A stretch of DNA of 64,000 nucleotides from positions 234,768-298,767 of the forward strand of contig NZ_JAGSYH010000002.1 in assembly GCF_025685685.1 (NCBI RefSeq). Reading direction: 5' to 3'. This DNA is from Acidicapsa dinghuensis. GTDB taxonomy: Bacteria; Acidobacteriota; Terriglobia; Terriglobales; Acidobacteriaceae. The notes below the pieces were generated by a model that saw nothing but the letters and a program-made list of their open reading frames with translations, was not told the origin of the DNA and did no database searches. A program made the translations under genes and the position numbers. Shown here one piece after another: positions 33,317 through 42,898 of the stretch (positions within the stretch are counted from its first letter, which is position 1; each line of letters opens with the position of its first letter).

Positions 33317-35255
33317 CATATCCACGCGTCCTGACAGCCAACAGCCAGTGGCACATATGTTGCCCAGAACCGTCGTGATTGGGACGGCTGGCCACATTGA
33401 TCATGGAAAAACAGCTCTCATTCGAGCGTTAACGGGAGTGGACACAGACCGGTTGCCTGATGAAAAACGGCGTGGCATCACCATTGATTTAGGCTTTGCT
33501 TCTTTCGATACCAGCGCTCACGACGGCTCGCCACTTCAGTTGAGTTTCATTGACGTCCCTGGGCATGCTCGCTTTGTTCGCAATATGTTGGCAGGCGCCG
33601 GAGGAATTGACGCCGTCCTGTTAGTGATTTCAGCGGAAGAAGGCGTAAAGCCTCAGACTGAGGAACATCTGGCGATTTGCTCCATCCTGGGTATCGAGTG
33701 TGGACTCACCGTGCTTACCAAAAAAGATGCCGTCGATTCGAACCGTCTGAAAGAGGTCCGATCGTCAGTGAAGCAGTTCCTGAGCACTACGTTTCTTTCC
33801 TCCGAACCTCTGATTGAGGTGAGCGCATATACCGGCTTCGGGCTGGACACGCTGAAAGATGAATTGCGTAAGTTGGAGACGAGAATCTCCTGCCGGGATA
33901 GCGATCGCCTTGTGAGGTTGCCACTTGACCGGGCGTTCGCAATGAAAGGCTTTGGGACTGTGGTGACCGGAACGCTGATCTCTGGATCTGTTGCTGCGGG
34001 TCAAGAAATTGCTATCGAACCCGGAGCAAGAATGGCGAAGGTCCGTGGGATACAGTCGCACGGCCGAACGTCCAGCGAGGTTAAGGCCGCAACGCGCGTG
34101 GCGCTCAATCTGACCCGGCTGGAGACATCAGAACTGTCGCGAGGAGACACGCTGGTCGAGCCCGGAACTCTTGCAGCAGTAGACCTGGTGGATGTTGAGA
34201 TCAGACTGCTCGCAACGTCACCCGTACTGAAGCATCGCGCGCGGGTTCATTTTCACGCGTTCGCCTCGGAATGCACGGCATTGGTGTTGATATATGGCTA
34301 TACCTCGATTGATTCGGGTGGCAAATGTCTTGCGCGCCTTCGGCTGACGAAGCCAACTGTTTTGTTACCTGGAGACAGGTTTGTTCTACGATACGGAGCG
34401 TCTATTCAGACCATTGGGGGAGGCCGCATATTGGATGCGCACCCGGTTCAGCCATGGGTCAAATCGAGAGCGCAGACATGGCTGGAACAAATTCGTTGGG
34501 AGATTCCAGATCAGCAACTCGTGTTTCGCATAGCCCGGCGAGGAATGACAGGTATTCGGGAGTCACAACTCTCCGCCGAGGCCGGTTTGAGAGTTGAAGC
34601 GATTCACGCTCATCTCGCACAATCGATAAAGGAAGAAAATATTTATTTTCTCGATGACGAATTGCTAATCGTGCAAAAGGCTCTGTTGGACGCCACCACT
34701 CTCGTGGGCAAGGAACTCGAAAGACTTTTTCATTCATCTGGAATAGTGGGTGTCAAGAGATCGGCCGTGGGCAGCCAGATGCGCCTGCAGCCCGCTGTCT
34801 TCACATGGGCCCTGAGACGGCTTGCCAGAGCGGGAAAATTGCGGATTGTGAACGAGCTTCTGCTCCCGGGTGAAATCAATCACGATCAAACCGAGCATAA
34901 CCAGGCAAAGATTGCCTCGATTTGCAGTGCTTACGAAAAGGCGGGGTTGGCCTCGCCGGCACCTGATGATCTGGCTTTAGAGCTTGGCGTGGAAAAGATG
35001 GAAATGCGGCGGTTGATCACGACTTTGTTGCGTGAACAGAAGCTGATCCGCCTTGGGAGCGATTCGCTCTGCATGCACCAGAAAGTACTGGCTCAGCTAA
35101 AAGAACAGATGCGCACGCTAAGAGGCCAATCGCTTAGTATCGCGGATTTCAAAGACATCACGGGAGTCTCTCGCAAATATGCAATTCCGTTGCTGGAATA
35201 TCTCGATCGGGAGCATGTCACCCGCAGGCAAGGGAAAGATCGCGTTGTGTTGTGA
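33303..35255 (+). CDS. selB: Selenocysteine-specific translation elongation factor
   Basis: The protein (up to 650 residues) has G1 GTAGHIDHGKT, G2 RGITIDLGF, G3 DVPGH and G4 TKKD of translational GTPases. Domains 2-3 follow, and C-terminal winged-helix domains (residues 390-650) bind the SECIS hairpin. It delivers Sec-tRNA to an in-frame UGA next to a SECIS. A TTG at 33309 sits seven bases after GGGAGG and is a better-spaced start than the ATG at 33303, one base after it. The two hairpins at the UGA codons of the next two genes are the expected partners. Confidence 0.95.
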   Translation: MCLADISTRPDSQQPVAHMLPRTVVIGTAGHIDHGKTALIRALTGVDTDRLPDEKRRGITIDLGFASFDTSAHDGSPLQLSFIDVPGHARFVRNMLAGAGGIDAVLLVISAEEGVKPQTEEHLAICSILGIECGLTVLTKKDAVDSNRLKEVRSSVKQFLSTTFLSSEPLIEVSAYTGFGLDTLKDELRKLETRISCRDSDRLVRLPLDRAFAMKGFGTVVTGTLISGSVAAGQEIAIEPGARMAKVRGIQSHGRTSSEVKAATRVALNLTRLETSELSRGDTLVEPGTLAAVDLVDVEIRLLATSPVLKHRARVHFHAFASECTALVLIYGYTSIDSGGKCLARLRLTKPTVLLPGDRFVLRYGASIQTIGGGRILDAHPVQPWVKSRAQTWLEQIRWEIPDQQLVFRIARRGMTGIRESQLSAEAGLRVEAIHAHLAQSIKEENIYFLDDELLIVQKALLDATTLVGKELERLFHSSGIVGVKRSAVGSQMRLQPAVFTWALRRLARAGKLRIVNELLLPGEINHDQTEHNQAKIASICSAYEKAGLASPAPDDLALELGVEKMEMRRLITTLLREQKLIRLGSDSLCMHQKVLAQLKEQMRTLRGQSLSIADFKDITGVSRKYAIPLLEYLDREHVTRRQGKDRVVL

Positions 35256-35363
35256 TTCTCTTGCAAGGCGGGTGAGCTAATCGGCGAAAATCTTCAACCG
35301 AAGGATGGATTCTTTCACACGATGGCGTCATGATATATTCCTCTTCAAATCGGAGAGATCTCC

Positions 35364-35945
35364 TTGGCTGATATCCCAACCAAGATTCAGTTAATTGAAG
35401 ACGCAGACGCGGCGGGCGAAGCAGCCACAGTCTACGATGAGTGGCGTCAGAAATCCGGCAGGCAAAAGATGCCAGGCATTCTGAAGTGTTTCGGCCATCG
35501 TCCGGATTTCCTGCGTGATGTAATGAAGTTCGGCGACACCGTCCATTTCTCCGAAGGACATCTGAACCGCCGCCAAAAAGAGGCGATCGCCAGTTGGGTG
35601 TCGTATCTGAATCGTTGTCCATATTGACTGGACTCGCATGCCTACTTCCTGCGGGTTCAGGGAGCCAATGAAAAGACGGTGCTGGCGCTGGTCGAGGGCA
35701 AACTCGACGAAGCCGATCTCACAGGTGCCGAACGCGCTTTGCTGGACTACGTGGCGAAGGTGACGGAAGCCGCCTATCGGACGACGCCAGAAGATGTCCA
35801 GAACTTGCGCGATCATGGATGGACAGAGCCGCAAATCGCTGAGGCTGTTTACATAACGGCGATGTTTGCGTTCTTCAACCGCGTCGCAGATGCCTTTGGA
35901 ATTTCACCGCAAGGCTACCTTGAGATGAATGGCCTGACGAAGTAG
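35364..35945 (+). CDS. AhpD-like selenoprotein with in-frame UGA (Sec)
   Basis: TTG start with GGAGAG upstream. The frame meets TGA at 35625-35627 and continues in frame to TAG at 35943-35945, giving 193 residues with Sec at residue 88. The motif E-x11-C-P-Y-U-x3-H (KEAIASWVSYLNRCPY then U, LDSHAYF) is the AhpD/carboxymuconolactone-decarboxylase signature with the second active-site Cys replaced by Sec. Downstream residues (DLTGAERALLDYVAKV, FFNRVADAFGISP) are the rest of the AhpD fold, so the read-through is conserved-looking rather than random. Role: probably peroxidase or disulfide reductase. It lies 108 bases after selB; a hairpin follows the UGA at 35628-35660. Confidence 0.9.
35628..35660 (+). 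promoter_or_regulatory. Putative bacterial SECIS of the AhpD-like gene
   Basis: CTGGACTCGC (35628-35637) pairs with GCGGGTTCAG (35651-35660), ten base pairs including two G-U, extendable by A-U to a loop of 11 bases. It starts immediately after the UGA and its apex is about 17 bases from it, the distance of bacterial SECIS elements. The loop lacks the GGU seen in the second gene. Confidence 0.75.
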
Positions 35946-35961
35946 CCGAAGGGAGTTACAG

Positions 35962-36687
35962 ATGAAGACACCCATAAAACGCTGGTTCCGCAACCGTTGG
36001 TTGCTCCGAACATGCGGCGTGCTGGTTGTTCTCTGGATTGTCTTCGTGGGATATATCGATTGGGCCATGCATCAGTCGCCCGAGGTCTTCGGACATGTGA
36101 TGATGCATATGCCGATGCCGGCCTATTTCCTGTTTCCGTTTGAAACCATGTGGACCCAGGCCCGCTTTGGTCACGTAAATCCGGGCGATTCCGCTCCCGA
36201 CTTTACTGTAAAAACCCTTGAGATCAAGACTCCCATGCAGCTGGGCTCGCTTTGGACAGAGAAGCCAGTTGTGCTCGTCTTCGGGAGCTATACCTGACCG
36301 CCTTTTCGGCGGGAGGTTCCCGCCCTGAACAAACTGGCTGGGCAGTACAAGGACAAGATTGCGTTCTACGCAGTCTACATCCTTGAAGCGCATCCCACAG
36401 ATGTGTGGGAGATGCAGTCGAATGTGCGCGACCATGTGCTCTTTGCCAGTCCCAAAGATGAGAGCGAGCGGTTTTCTGTAGCTGGCGCCTGCGTACGCAA
36501 GCTTGGAATCAAATTCCCCGCGCTCGTTGATGGGTTCGACAATCGCGTCGAAGCTGCCTACACCGGATGGCCAGATAGGTTATATCTGATCGCTCCTGGC
36601 GGACGCGTGCTGTACAAGAGCAAGCCCGGACCTTTCGGCTTCGATCCCGATGATCTAGCTACAGCGATCCGGCAAAACATCAAATGA
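35962..36687 (+). CDS. Iodothyronine deiodinase-like selenoprotein with in-frame UGA (Sec)
   Basis: ATG with GGGAG seven bases upstream. The frame is interrupted by TGA at 36295-36297 and runs on to the stop at 36685-36687, giving 241 residues with Sec at residue 112. The motif G-S-Y-T-U-P-P-F matches the deiodinase/thioredoxin-like active site (family: G-S-C-T-U-P-P-F), and VYILEAHPTDVWEM matches the family's Y-I-x-E-A-H-x-x-D-x-W. The N-terminus has one TM helix (LRTCGVLVVLWIVFVGYID), so it is membrane-anchored, probably facing the periplasm. It lies 16 bases after the AhpD-like gene. Bacterial members have no thyroid role; a peroxidase or reductase function is likely. A SECIS-like hairpin follows the UGA. 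Confidence 0.92.
36308..36324 (+). promoter_or_regulatory. Putative bacterial SECIS of the deiodinase-like gene
   Basis: GGCGGGA (36308-36314) and TCCCGCC (36318-36324) form a seven-pair stem with apical loop GGU, as in the E. coli fdhF SECIS loop that contacts SelB. The loop is 18 bases after the UGA. A competing hairpin (CCGCC with GGCGG, 36298-36312) could exist. Confidence 0.8.
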
Positions 36688-36899
36688 TTACTGAAGCGCT
36701 GCGGCTGATCAACCATGGACATTCAGTCCTAACACTCGGCCTTTAAAAACTATCGCCGTGCTACAACTGAATGCCCGCGGTTCGCTCCTGTGCTGACACG
36801 ACGTACTCAATGCGTCCTTGATGTCATCTCAAACATGGATCACCTGTTCCATGAAGGCGCCGTTTTTGCTGACATTCTACTTCTGCTCGTTCCAATCTG

Positions 36900-39800
36900 C
36901 TAATACATGAACTTCAATGCAAACTGCACCTGACGCGGAGACTCCGCCTCAAGGATGTGATTGAATGTCGGCGAACTGATGTCGCAATCAGGCAGTCTGA
37001 AGTTCGTGCGATTGAGGATATCGAACAGTTCCGCGCGGAACTGGAGCTGCTTTGACTCTGTCACCCTAATATTCTTGTGCGCAGCGAAGTCCCAGTCGCT
37101 ATAAGCCGGGCCAATATTCACATTGCGGCCTTCCGTACCAAACTGCCCCGCGTTGGCGGTGGGATCGAGCCGTTGGTAAGCGCTGGTATTGATCCACGCG
37201 TTCACCGCGCGCGGCCCGTTATTGGGATTGCCGATGAGATTTGGGCGCTGCGCGGAAAATCCGGTGATCTCCGGTGCGCTGCCTTGCGCCGCAACGTCGT
37301 TGGAGTCGAAGACGGTGAACGGTGTGCCACTCATCAGTGTGGCAATGCCATCTAATTGCCAACCACCGAATGCCCACTGGTACCAGTTCTGGGGATGGTT
37401 CCAGAACGGAAGCGCCCATTCATAGCTGCCGACGAATCGGTTGCGCGCGTCGAACAGCGAGAGTCCACGTTCTGCTGCGAGATTGAATGGATCCTGGGCG
37501 AGATCGTTTTCGCCTGCGACTGGCTTCGCCGCCGATCCTGTTATGTTGAGCGACGAGACATCGTCGATGGTCTTCGACCACGTGTATGACGCGAGGAATG
37601 ACAGCCCGTGACTGAAACGCTTGCGCATCGACGCTTCCAACGCGTTGTATGCCGAGTTGGCAATGCCTGCGATCTCGCCAGTCGATGAGAACACGCAACT
37701 GCTTGGCGAATCGGCGAGCGTGCAGCGGGAATAGAGTCGCCGCTGATCGGCATTGCTGGAATTCGATATCGGCTGGCCGTCGACATATCCGGGAACGAAA
37801 ACCGCGGGGTTCGCTTCGATAAAGCGCGGCAGACGTGTGCCCTTGGTGCCGATGTATCCGACCTCGAACAACCAGTCTGACCCGAACGAGTGCTGCAGGT
37901 TCAAATCCCAATCCTGCGTATAAGGAAGCGTCAGCGACGGCGAAAGAGTCAGGTTCGTGAGTGATGGGGAGAATGTTCCTGGGACCGGAGGATTGCCGTT
38001 GAACGGATTTGCAAAGTCTGGCAAACTCACCTGCGGCGTTCCCAGGAATGGAGGTGCGCTTATCGGCGCCTGCAAAGGTCCTCCCTGCCCGGTGTAATAA
38101 GGCTCATAGAAGATACCGTACGAGGAAGTTATCAGTGAACGGCCATGACCATCCGGGTCCCACGCAAGGCCAAGGCGCGGTGCAAACGCCTTGTAATCGG
38201 TCTGAATCAGGCCTGCGGGTACTCCGGGATCTCCCGGATATAGGAGCCCCGTCGGTGCGTTTGGCATGACTTGGGACTTCTTCGCGGGCTCAAATAACGA
38301 GAGACGGTTGTGAATTTCGGTGTATGGGTAGGGCAACTCGTAACGCAGGCCGGCATTGATTGTGAATCGCGACGTGACCTTGTAAGTGTCCTGCACATAC
38401 AAGTTCGCATTCTTGCCGGGAATCTCGCGTGAGAAATCGCCGATCCCCTGTAGGAAGACGACCGCCTGCCCGGTGAGGAAGCTGGCGAACGCGTCCGTTA
38501 CAGGAAATGGCTCGAATACAAAGAAGCCGTTGGTCGCGATCCCTTGGAGCACATTGATCTTCTGATGCTGGTATCCGCCGCCGAATTTCAGCTCATGCTT
38601 GCCGCGCACCCAGCTCAGCGAGCCAGAGTAATCGAAGACGTTTTCGTAGGTGTTGCGCGGGCCGGTAATGGGATCGCCGACGTCAGCGTAACCATTCACC
38701 TGGATGAATGGCGGTCCAGCGGCAATATCGAGGCTCGGCTGGTATTGGAATCCAAGGCTTGAGGGCGACTCATGGTTCTCATGCTCGCCGAAGAGGAACT
38801 TATTGCGGAGAAACGAGAATCGCGCCACGCCGATGAGTGTTGGCGAGAAGGTGTGCGTTTCTTGTGCGACGAAGTTTTGCGCACGTTGGTCTTCGCCTAC
38901 CGGAAAGCCTGGCACGCTGGCGCCGCCCGGCGATAGCGGATCAACCTGAGAGAGTTGGTAAAACATGTAGCGGAAGCTCAGCGTGTCGCGGGAGTCGAGG
39001 TAATGGTCAACTTTAATGCCGAACTGATCGCTATTATTGCTCAAGACTTGCGTCGTGGAGAACAGATTCGTGCCGGCATTCGGAAGCGGGAAGAAGCTCA
39101 GCAGGTTTTGTGAAACTGAGTTGATCTGTTCCTGCGGTACCTGATTATTCGGGTATGGTGCATTGGCCAGAACGTTGAAAAGCTGGTTCGACGGATTGTT
39201 GCAGAATCCCTCCGTGAAGCCCTCCGGGCAAAGTGCGGAGAAGTCGCCACCACGCTCCGCAACCGATGGCACTGTGGTTTCCGCGGTCTCACCCTGGCGA
39301 TTGCGAAAGCCTTCATAGAAGCCGAAGACGAAGGTTTTATCCTTTTTGATCGGCCCACCAGCCGTAGCGCCAAACTGGTTCTGCTTCAACGGCTCCTTCG
39401 ACTGCTCGGTATAGAAGTAATTGTTGGCGTCGAATACGTCGTTGCGCAGAAACTCCCATAAGGTGCCGTGGATCTGGTTCGTGCCCGACCGCGTGATGAT
39501 GTTCGTAGTCGATCCGAGCGCGTTTCCAAACTCGGCGTTCGCGCTGTGCGTGATGATGCGGAACTCAGCGATAGCATCCACTGGCGGCTTGAGCACAAAC
39601 CCACCGTCGACGCCATTGAAGTTGTTCGCGCCATCGATGAGAAAGTTGTTCGATTCAGGCCGCTGTCCGTTGACCGCGTAAGCTTGCCCATTGCGCAGCG
39701 ATCCGCCCGCTTCAGCAATTCCAGGCGTCAAGGGAACAACTCCGGGCTGCAACAGACCAAGTTGCGCGAAGTTGCGTCCATTCAGAGGTAGATCCTCCAA

Positions 39801-40217
39801 CTCACGCTGTTCCACAACCTCGCCCAGACTGGTAACGGTTGGCTCAATCAACTCGGCATCAGCGCTCACCTGCACCTGCTGCTTCTCCGATCCGACCGCG
39901 AGATGAGGAGAGACGGAAGCCGTTTCATTCACGTCGAGCGTGATGCCATCCTGCACGTATTCCTCGAAACCTGTCTCTGCGATCTGCAAGCGGTAGTGTC
40001 CGACGGGAAGTTCCAGAAGAACGTAATTGCCACTGCGATCAGTAGTCGTGCTGCGCGACAGGCCAGTTTCTACCTGCTGGGCTGTAACGGCAGCGCCCTG
40101 AATGACAGCGCCACTCGGGTCCGTAACTGTTCCGCGAATGTTTCCCGTGATTTGTTGAGCAGACAAACTGAGGCATGGAAGTATTGCAAATGCCAGCACA
40201 TTGCGAACGACGTTCAT
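36900..40217 (-). CDS. Oar-like TonB-dependent receptor
   Basis: The ATG at 40217 gives a Sec signal (VLAFAILPCLSLSAQ) and 1105 residues; a 65-codon upstream extension is not supported. Domains: CarboxypepD_reg-like beta-sandwich (residues 20-105, GNIRGTVTDPSGAVIQGAAVTAQ), plug (residues 120-250, LPLNGRNFAQLGLLQPGVVPL) and a C-terminal beta-barrel ending in aromatic Y. This architecture is expanded in Acidobacteria and is associated with uptake of oligosaccharides or other large ligands. No glycan-binding SusD partner is present. A predicted six-hairpin glycosidase-like gene lies divergently 680 bases upstream. Substrate unknown. Confidence 0.9.
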   Translation of the reverse strand: MNVVRNVLAFAILPCLSLSAQQITGNIRGTVTDPSGAVIQGAAVTAQQVETGLSRSTTTDRSGNYVLLELPVGHYRLQIAETGFEEYVQDGITLDVNETASVSPHLAVGSEKQQVQVSADAELIEPTVTSLGEVVEQRELEDLPLNGRNFAQLGLLQPGVVPLTPGIAEAGGSLRNGQAYAVNGQRPESNNFLIDGANNFNGVDGGFVLKPPVDAIAEFRIITHSANAEFGNALGSTTNIITRSGTNQIHGTLWEFLRNDVFDANNYFYTEQSKEPLKQNQFGATAGGPIKKDKTFVFGFYEGFRNRQGETAETTVPSVAERGGDFSALCPEGFTEGFCNNPSNQLFNVLANAPYPNNQVPQEQINSVSQNLLSFFPLPNAGTNLFSTTQVLSNNSDQFGIKVDHYLDSRDTLSFRYMFYQLSQVDPLSPGGASVPGFPVGEDQRAQNFVAQETHTFSPTLIGVARFSFLRNKFLFGEHENHESPSSLGFQYQPSLDIAAGPPFIQVNGYADVGDPITGPRNTYENVFDYSGSLSWVRGKHELKFGGGYQHQKINVLQGIATNGFFVFEPFPVTDAFASFLTGQAVVFLQGIGDFSREIPGKNANLYVQDTYKVTSRFTINAGLRYELPYPYTEIHNRLSLFEPAKKSQVMPNAPTGLLYPGDPGVPAGLIQTDYKAFAPRLGLAWDPDGHGRSLITSSYGIFYEPYYTGQGGPLQAPISAPPFLGTPQVSLPDFANPFNGNPPVPGTFSPSLTNLTLSPSLTLPYTQDWDLNLQHSFGSDWLFEVGYIGTKGTRLPRFIEANPAVFVPGYVDGQPISNSSNADQRRLYSRCTLADSPSSCVFSSTGEIAGIANSAYNALEASMRKRFSHGLSFLASYTWSKTIDDVSSLNITGSAAKPVAGENDLAQDPFNLAAERGLSLFDARNRFVGSYEWALPFWNHPQNWYQWAFGGWQLDGIATLMSGTPFTVFDSNDVAAQGSAPEITGFSAQRPNLIGNPNNGPRAVNAWINTSAYQRLDPTANAGQFGTEGRNVNIGPAYSDWDFAAHKNIRVTESKQLQFRAELFDILNRTNFRLPDCDISSPTFNHILEAESPRQVQFALKFMY

Positions 40218-40896
40218 ATTCTTTTCGAATCTCCCAAAAGACTTTGCATGATGGCAGAGTGAAGCCAGTGGTTTGCGGGACATACCATTGACATGGATCG
40301 CCATGGCATACGCCAGCGAACGGACCGCATTGTCAACGGCTCCGTGAATTAGAGAATCCTGGCGAGGAACGCCAGTGGCAGGGGTCCCACCAAGCTCGGG
40401 GGAAATGATCACTTGAAGGGCTGCACGATGAACAGTACTAGCTAAATCGATGCACTGTCCTGCACCAGTGGATGGATAACTTACTCAACCCTTCGGTAGA
40501 GCCTCTCCGCAATCGGCCAACACATAATTTCAGCTTGGACTAAGACTTCTACGTATCAGCGGTCTTGATGCCGCTGCGTCGCAGTTCTTAACGCGATGAG
40601 GGTCGTTAGCGAGTTCGAGCGTCTTACGTTGACCTTCACCAAGCCAACTATGGGCAAACGGTGCTGGCGCAGAATCTCGCTGGCAGCGGATCGATCAAGG
40701 TCGGCATGCGCGGAATTCAAGGGCGCGTCGCTACACTTGAAGAGAAGCCTGCTGCGCGAAGTTAGACTGCGCGATCGGACGCCGGGCCGTTTATCTTTGC
40801 CGATCGTCGTGATTGCGAGGTGTAGAAGATGAGTATGAAGTTTATCGGAGCAGATTACACCGCAAGCATCGAAAGAGGCGGCATCGAGATGCAATC
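40218..40896. other. Divergent intergenic region, no gene recognised
   Basis: This 679-bp stretch separates the TonB-dependent receptor and the glycosidase-like gene. Open frames occur on both strands (about 78-112 codons) but show no family resemblance or ribosome sites. No operator like those at 57.3-57.9 kb was found. It may contain a decayed gene, but I cannot name it. Confidence 0.45.
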
Positions 40897-42369
40897 ATGA
40901 CCAGGTTGTTCCGGAGATATTGGGTGGCAAGTGCGCTGGCGTTTGTTTTCAGCACACTCCTGGCAGCGCAGGACATTCGGACTGTGTCCAGCCTTGAATT
41001 TCATTCGTCGAACACGGCGCTGAACGCGAGCTTTGCGTGGGCAAAGCAGCAGGCGCTGGCTTATGTGAGGCCGGGCACGGATTCGATTGGGCCCTGGTAT
41101 GAGGCCGCGTTGCCGGGGCGCGATGCCTTTTGCATGCGCGACGTGTCGCATCAGACTGCAGGAGCAGCTGCGCTGGGCTTGTTTGACGCCAATCGCAATA
41201 TGCTCGACCGCTTTGCTTTTTCGGCTGCGGCTTCGCAAAACTGGGCAGGCTATTGGGAGATCGACGGCAAAGGACAGCCATCTACAGCCGACTACCGTTC
41301 GGATGACGATTTCTGGTTCAATCTTCCGGCAAACCTTGATGTGCTTGATGCCATTGTGCGCATGTGGCGATGGACCGGTGACGATCGTTATCGCGATGAT
41401 CCGCGCATGCAAACGTTCTTCCGCGAAACACTCACCGATTACCTGACGGAATGGCAACTGCAACCGGATAGCATTCTGAAACGGCCGCGCATTGCTAACC
41501 GGCGCTTGGAGAAGGGCGAATTTGTCGATGCCCGTGGCATTCCAAGCTACAGCGAAGGAACCAGAAATTTTATCTTCGGGGCCGATCTACTCGCTGCCGA
41601 ATACCGCGCGATGCGTTCGTATCAGGAGATTGCTACAACTACAGAAGACAAGAAGCTTGCGTCAGAGTTGCGGAAGAAGGCTGATGCGATTCAGCACATT
41701 GTGGAGACGGTCGCGTGGTCGCAGGAGCAGGGTCATTTCCATGGGCCAATCCAGCAAGACCTGCAGGGATACGGCTCCGCTGACACGATGCTTCTTTACT
41801 TTGGCGCAGTGAAGAATGAAGAGCATCTGCGTCGGGCATTGGACTATGTCGCCAATCCTGCGTACTGGAAAAACATCAATATCGAGGAAGAGAGTTACGC
41901 TCCCGTTGTCCTGTTCCGCTATGGGCGCAGTGACGCTGCGTATCGCGTGCTCCTAGATATCTCCGATCCTGCCAAGCCGAGGCGTGAGTATCCGGAAGTA
42001 TCTTATGGAGTTGTAGCAGGGCTAGTCTCTGGGGCCATGGGCATCGAACCTGCGGATGCAGGCGTTGCGTATGACGTACAGTCGCTACCGCAGCCGATGA
42101 AGGAAGACGATGATCTGTCCGTTTCCTCCTTGAGCATCCGCCACAACTTGCTTTCTCTTGCACAACACGGTGATACAGTGCAGCGGCTCACCAATCAAAA
42201 GGGGCCGGCGGTTCGCTGGAGAGCTGAGTTTCCGGGCACGGAGCAACGGCTGATTGTCGAAGGCAAACCAGTACGCGCCGAGCATGAAACGCTACCGGGA
42301 GGCAAGCCAATCAGTTGGACAATCGTTGTTGTTCCCGCAACCGCCTCCGTCAGCGTAAGTCGTCGATGA
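40897..42369 (+). CDS. Secreted six-hairpin glycosidase-like protein
   Basis: ATG 40897 begins a signal peptide (YWVASALAFVFSTLLAAQ) and a 490-residue product. The repeated helical pattern (FAWAKQQALAYV, VLDAIVRMWRWTGDDRYRDD, NFIFGADLLAAEYRAM) matches the (alpha/alpha)6 glycosidase superfamily, which includes trehalases, amylases and rhamnosidases, but no family assignment or catalytic pair was secure. Acidic candidates lie in DAFCMRDVSHQTAG and DDDFWFNLP. It follows the divergent receptor gene, so the two might share a substrate (inference). A 27-codon upstream extension lacks a ribosome site. Confidence 0.65.
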   Translation: MTRLFRRYWVASALAFVFSTLLAAQDIRTVSSLEFHSSNTALNASFAWAKQQALAYVRPGTDSIGPWYEAALPGRDAFCMRDVSHQTAGAAALGLFDANRNMLDRFAFSAAASQNWAGYWEIDGKGQPSTADYRSDDDFWFNLPANLDVLDAIVRMWRWTGDDRYRDDPRMQTFFRETLTDYLTEWQLQPDSILKRPRIANRRLEKGEFVDARGIPSYSEGTRNFIFGADLLAAEYRAMRSYQEIATTTEDKKLASELRKKADAIQHIVETVAWSQEQGHFHGPIQQDLQGYGSADTMLLYFGAVKNEEHLRRALDYVANPAYWKNINIEEESYAPVVLFRYGRSDAAYRVLLDISDPAKPRREYPEVSYGVVAGLVSGAMGIEPADAGVAYDVQSLPQPMKEDDDLSVSSLSIRHNLLSLAQHGDTVQRLTNQKGPAVRWRAEFPGTEQRLIVEGKPVRAEHETLPGGKPISWTIVVVPATASVSVSRR

Positions 42370-42581
42370 GCGTAAGGCTGCTGAGGCAAGTTTGAAGCGG
42401 GCAACAGGCGATCTACGTGCGAATCGGAATAGACGACCCGATGTGGCATGTAACAAGCGAGTGTTTTCTAGAGTTCTTCGAAAATCGGCCGGTTCTGAAG
42501 ATTAGCAATGCTCACGACCGAGTATTTGCGACATCCGCAATTCATGGTCGAGAAAGAAATGTCGCGAGACTTTGAAAGAAT

Positions 42582-42656
42582 TGGAGGCGCGGGTCGGGAT
42601 CGAACCGACGCATAAAGGTTTTGCAGACCTCTCCCTTACCGCTTGGGTACCGCGCC
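42582..42656 (-). tRNA. tRNA-Cys (anticodon GCA)
   Basis: On the minus strand the acceptor arm GGCGCGG pairs with CCGCGCC, with discriminator T and encoded CCA. The anticodon loop is CTGCAAA, anticodon GCA, stem AGGT/ACCT. T-arm GTCGG-TTCGATC-CCGAC. A normal tRNA-Cys, 80 bases downstream of tRNA-Gly on the same strand. Confidence 0.93.
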
Positions 42657-42736
42657 TTGGCAGGGCCGTCTCTGTGTTCGTGAGGGATTGTAAACCAATC
42701 TGCCGTAGCCAGCCCGGCAGGCGCCGGAGGGCGGAT

Positions 42737-42811
42737 TGGAGCGGGAGACGAGATTTGAACTCGCGACCCTCGCCTTGGCAAGGCGATGCTCTACCACTGA
42801 GCTACTCCCGC
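42737..42811 (-). tRNA. tRNA-Gly (anticodon GCC)
   Basis: Minus strand: acceptor GCGGGAG/CTCCCGC, discriminator T and CCA. Anticodon stem-loop CGCCT-TGCCA-AGGCG type with loop TTGCCAA, anticodon GCC. T-arm GCGAG-TTCAAAT-CTCGT. Starts the tRNA-Gly/tRNA-Cys pair; downstream of purF. Confidence 0.93.
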
Positions 42812-42898
42812 TTGCAACATTTCTGAGTATATAGGGGAGGGCCAACAGGGTCAAACCGGAAGGGCGGAAATCGCTGCCCGGCTTGCTTTTAGCCTAAC

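Noticed and set aside
35364..36297. Reading the AhpD-like and deiodinase-like genes as pseudogenes broken by stop codons
   Set aside because: Both stops are TGA at the exact Cys/Sec position of the family motif, both continue in frame with family sequence, and the Sec machinery plus SECIS-like hairpins is adjacent.
40556..40894. 112-codon minus-strand frame in the intergenic region
   Set aside because: No ribosome site, no recognisable family and unfavourable codon pattern; may be a decayed gene but not supportable.
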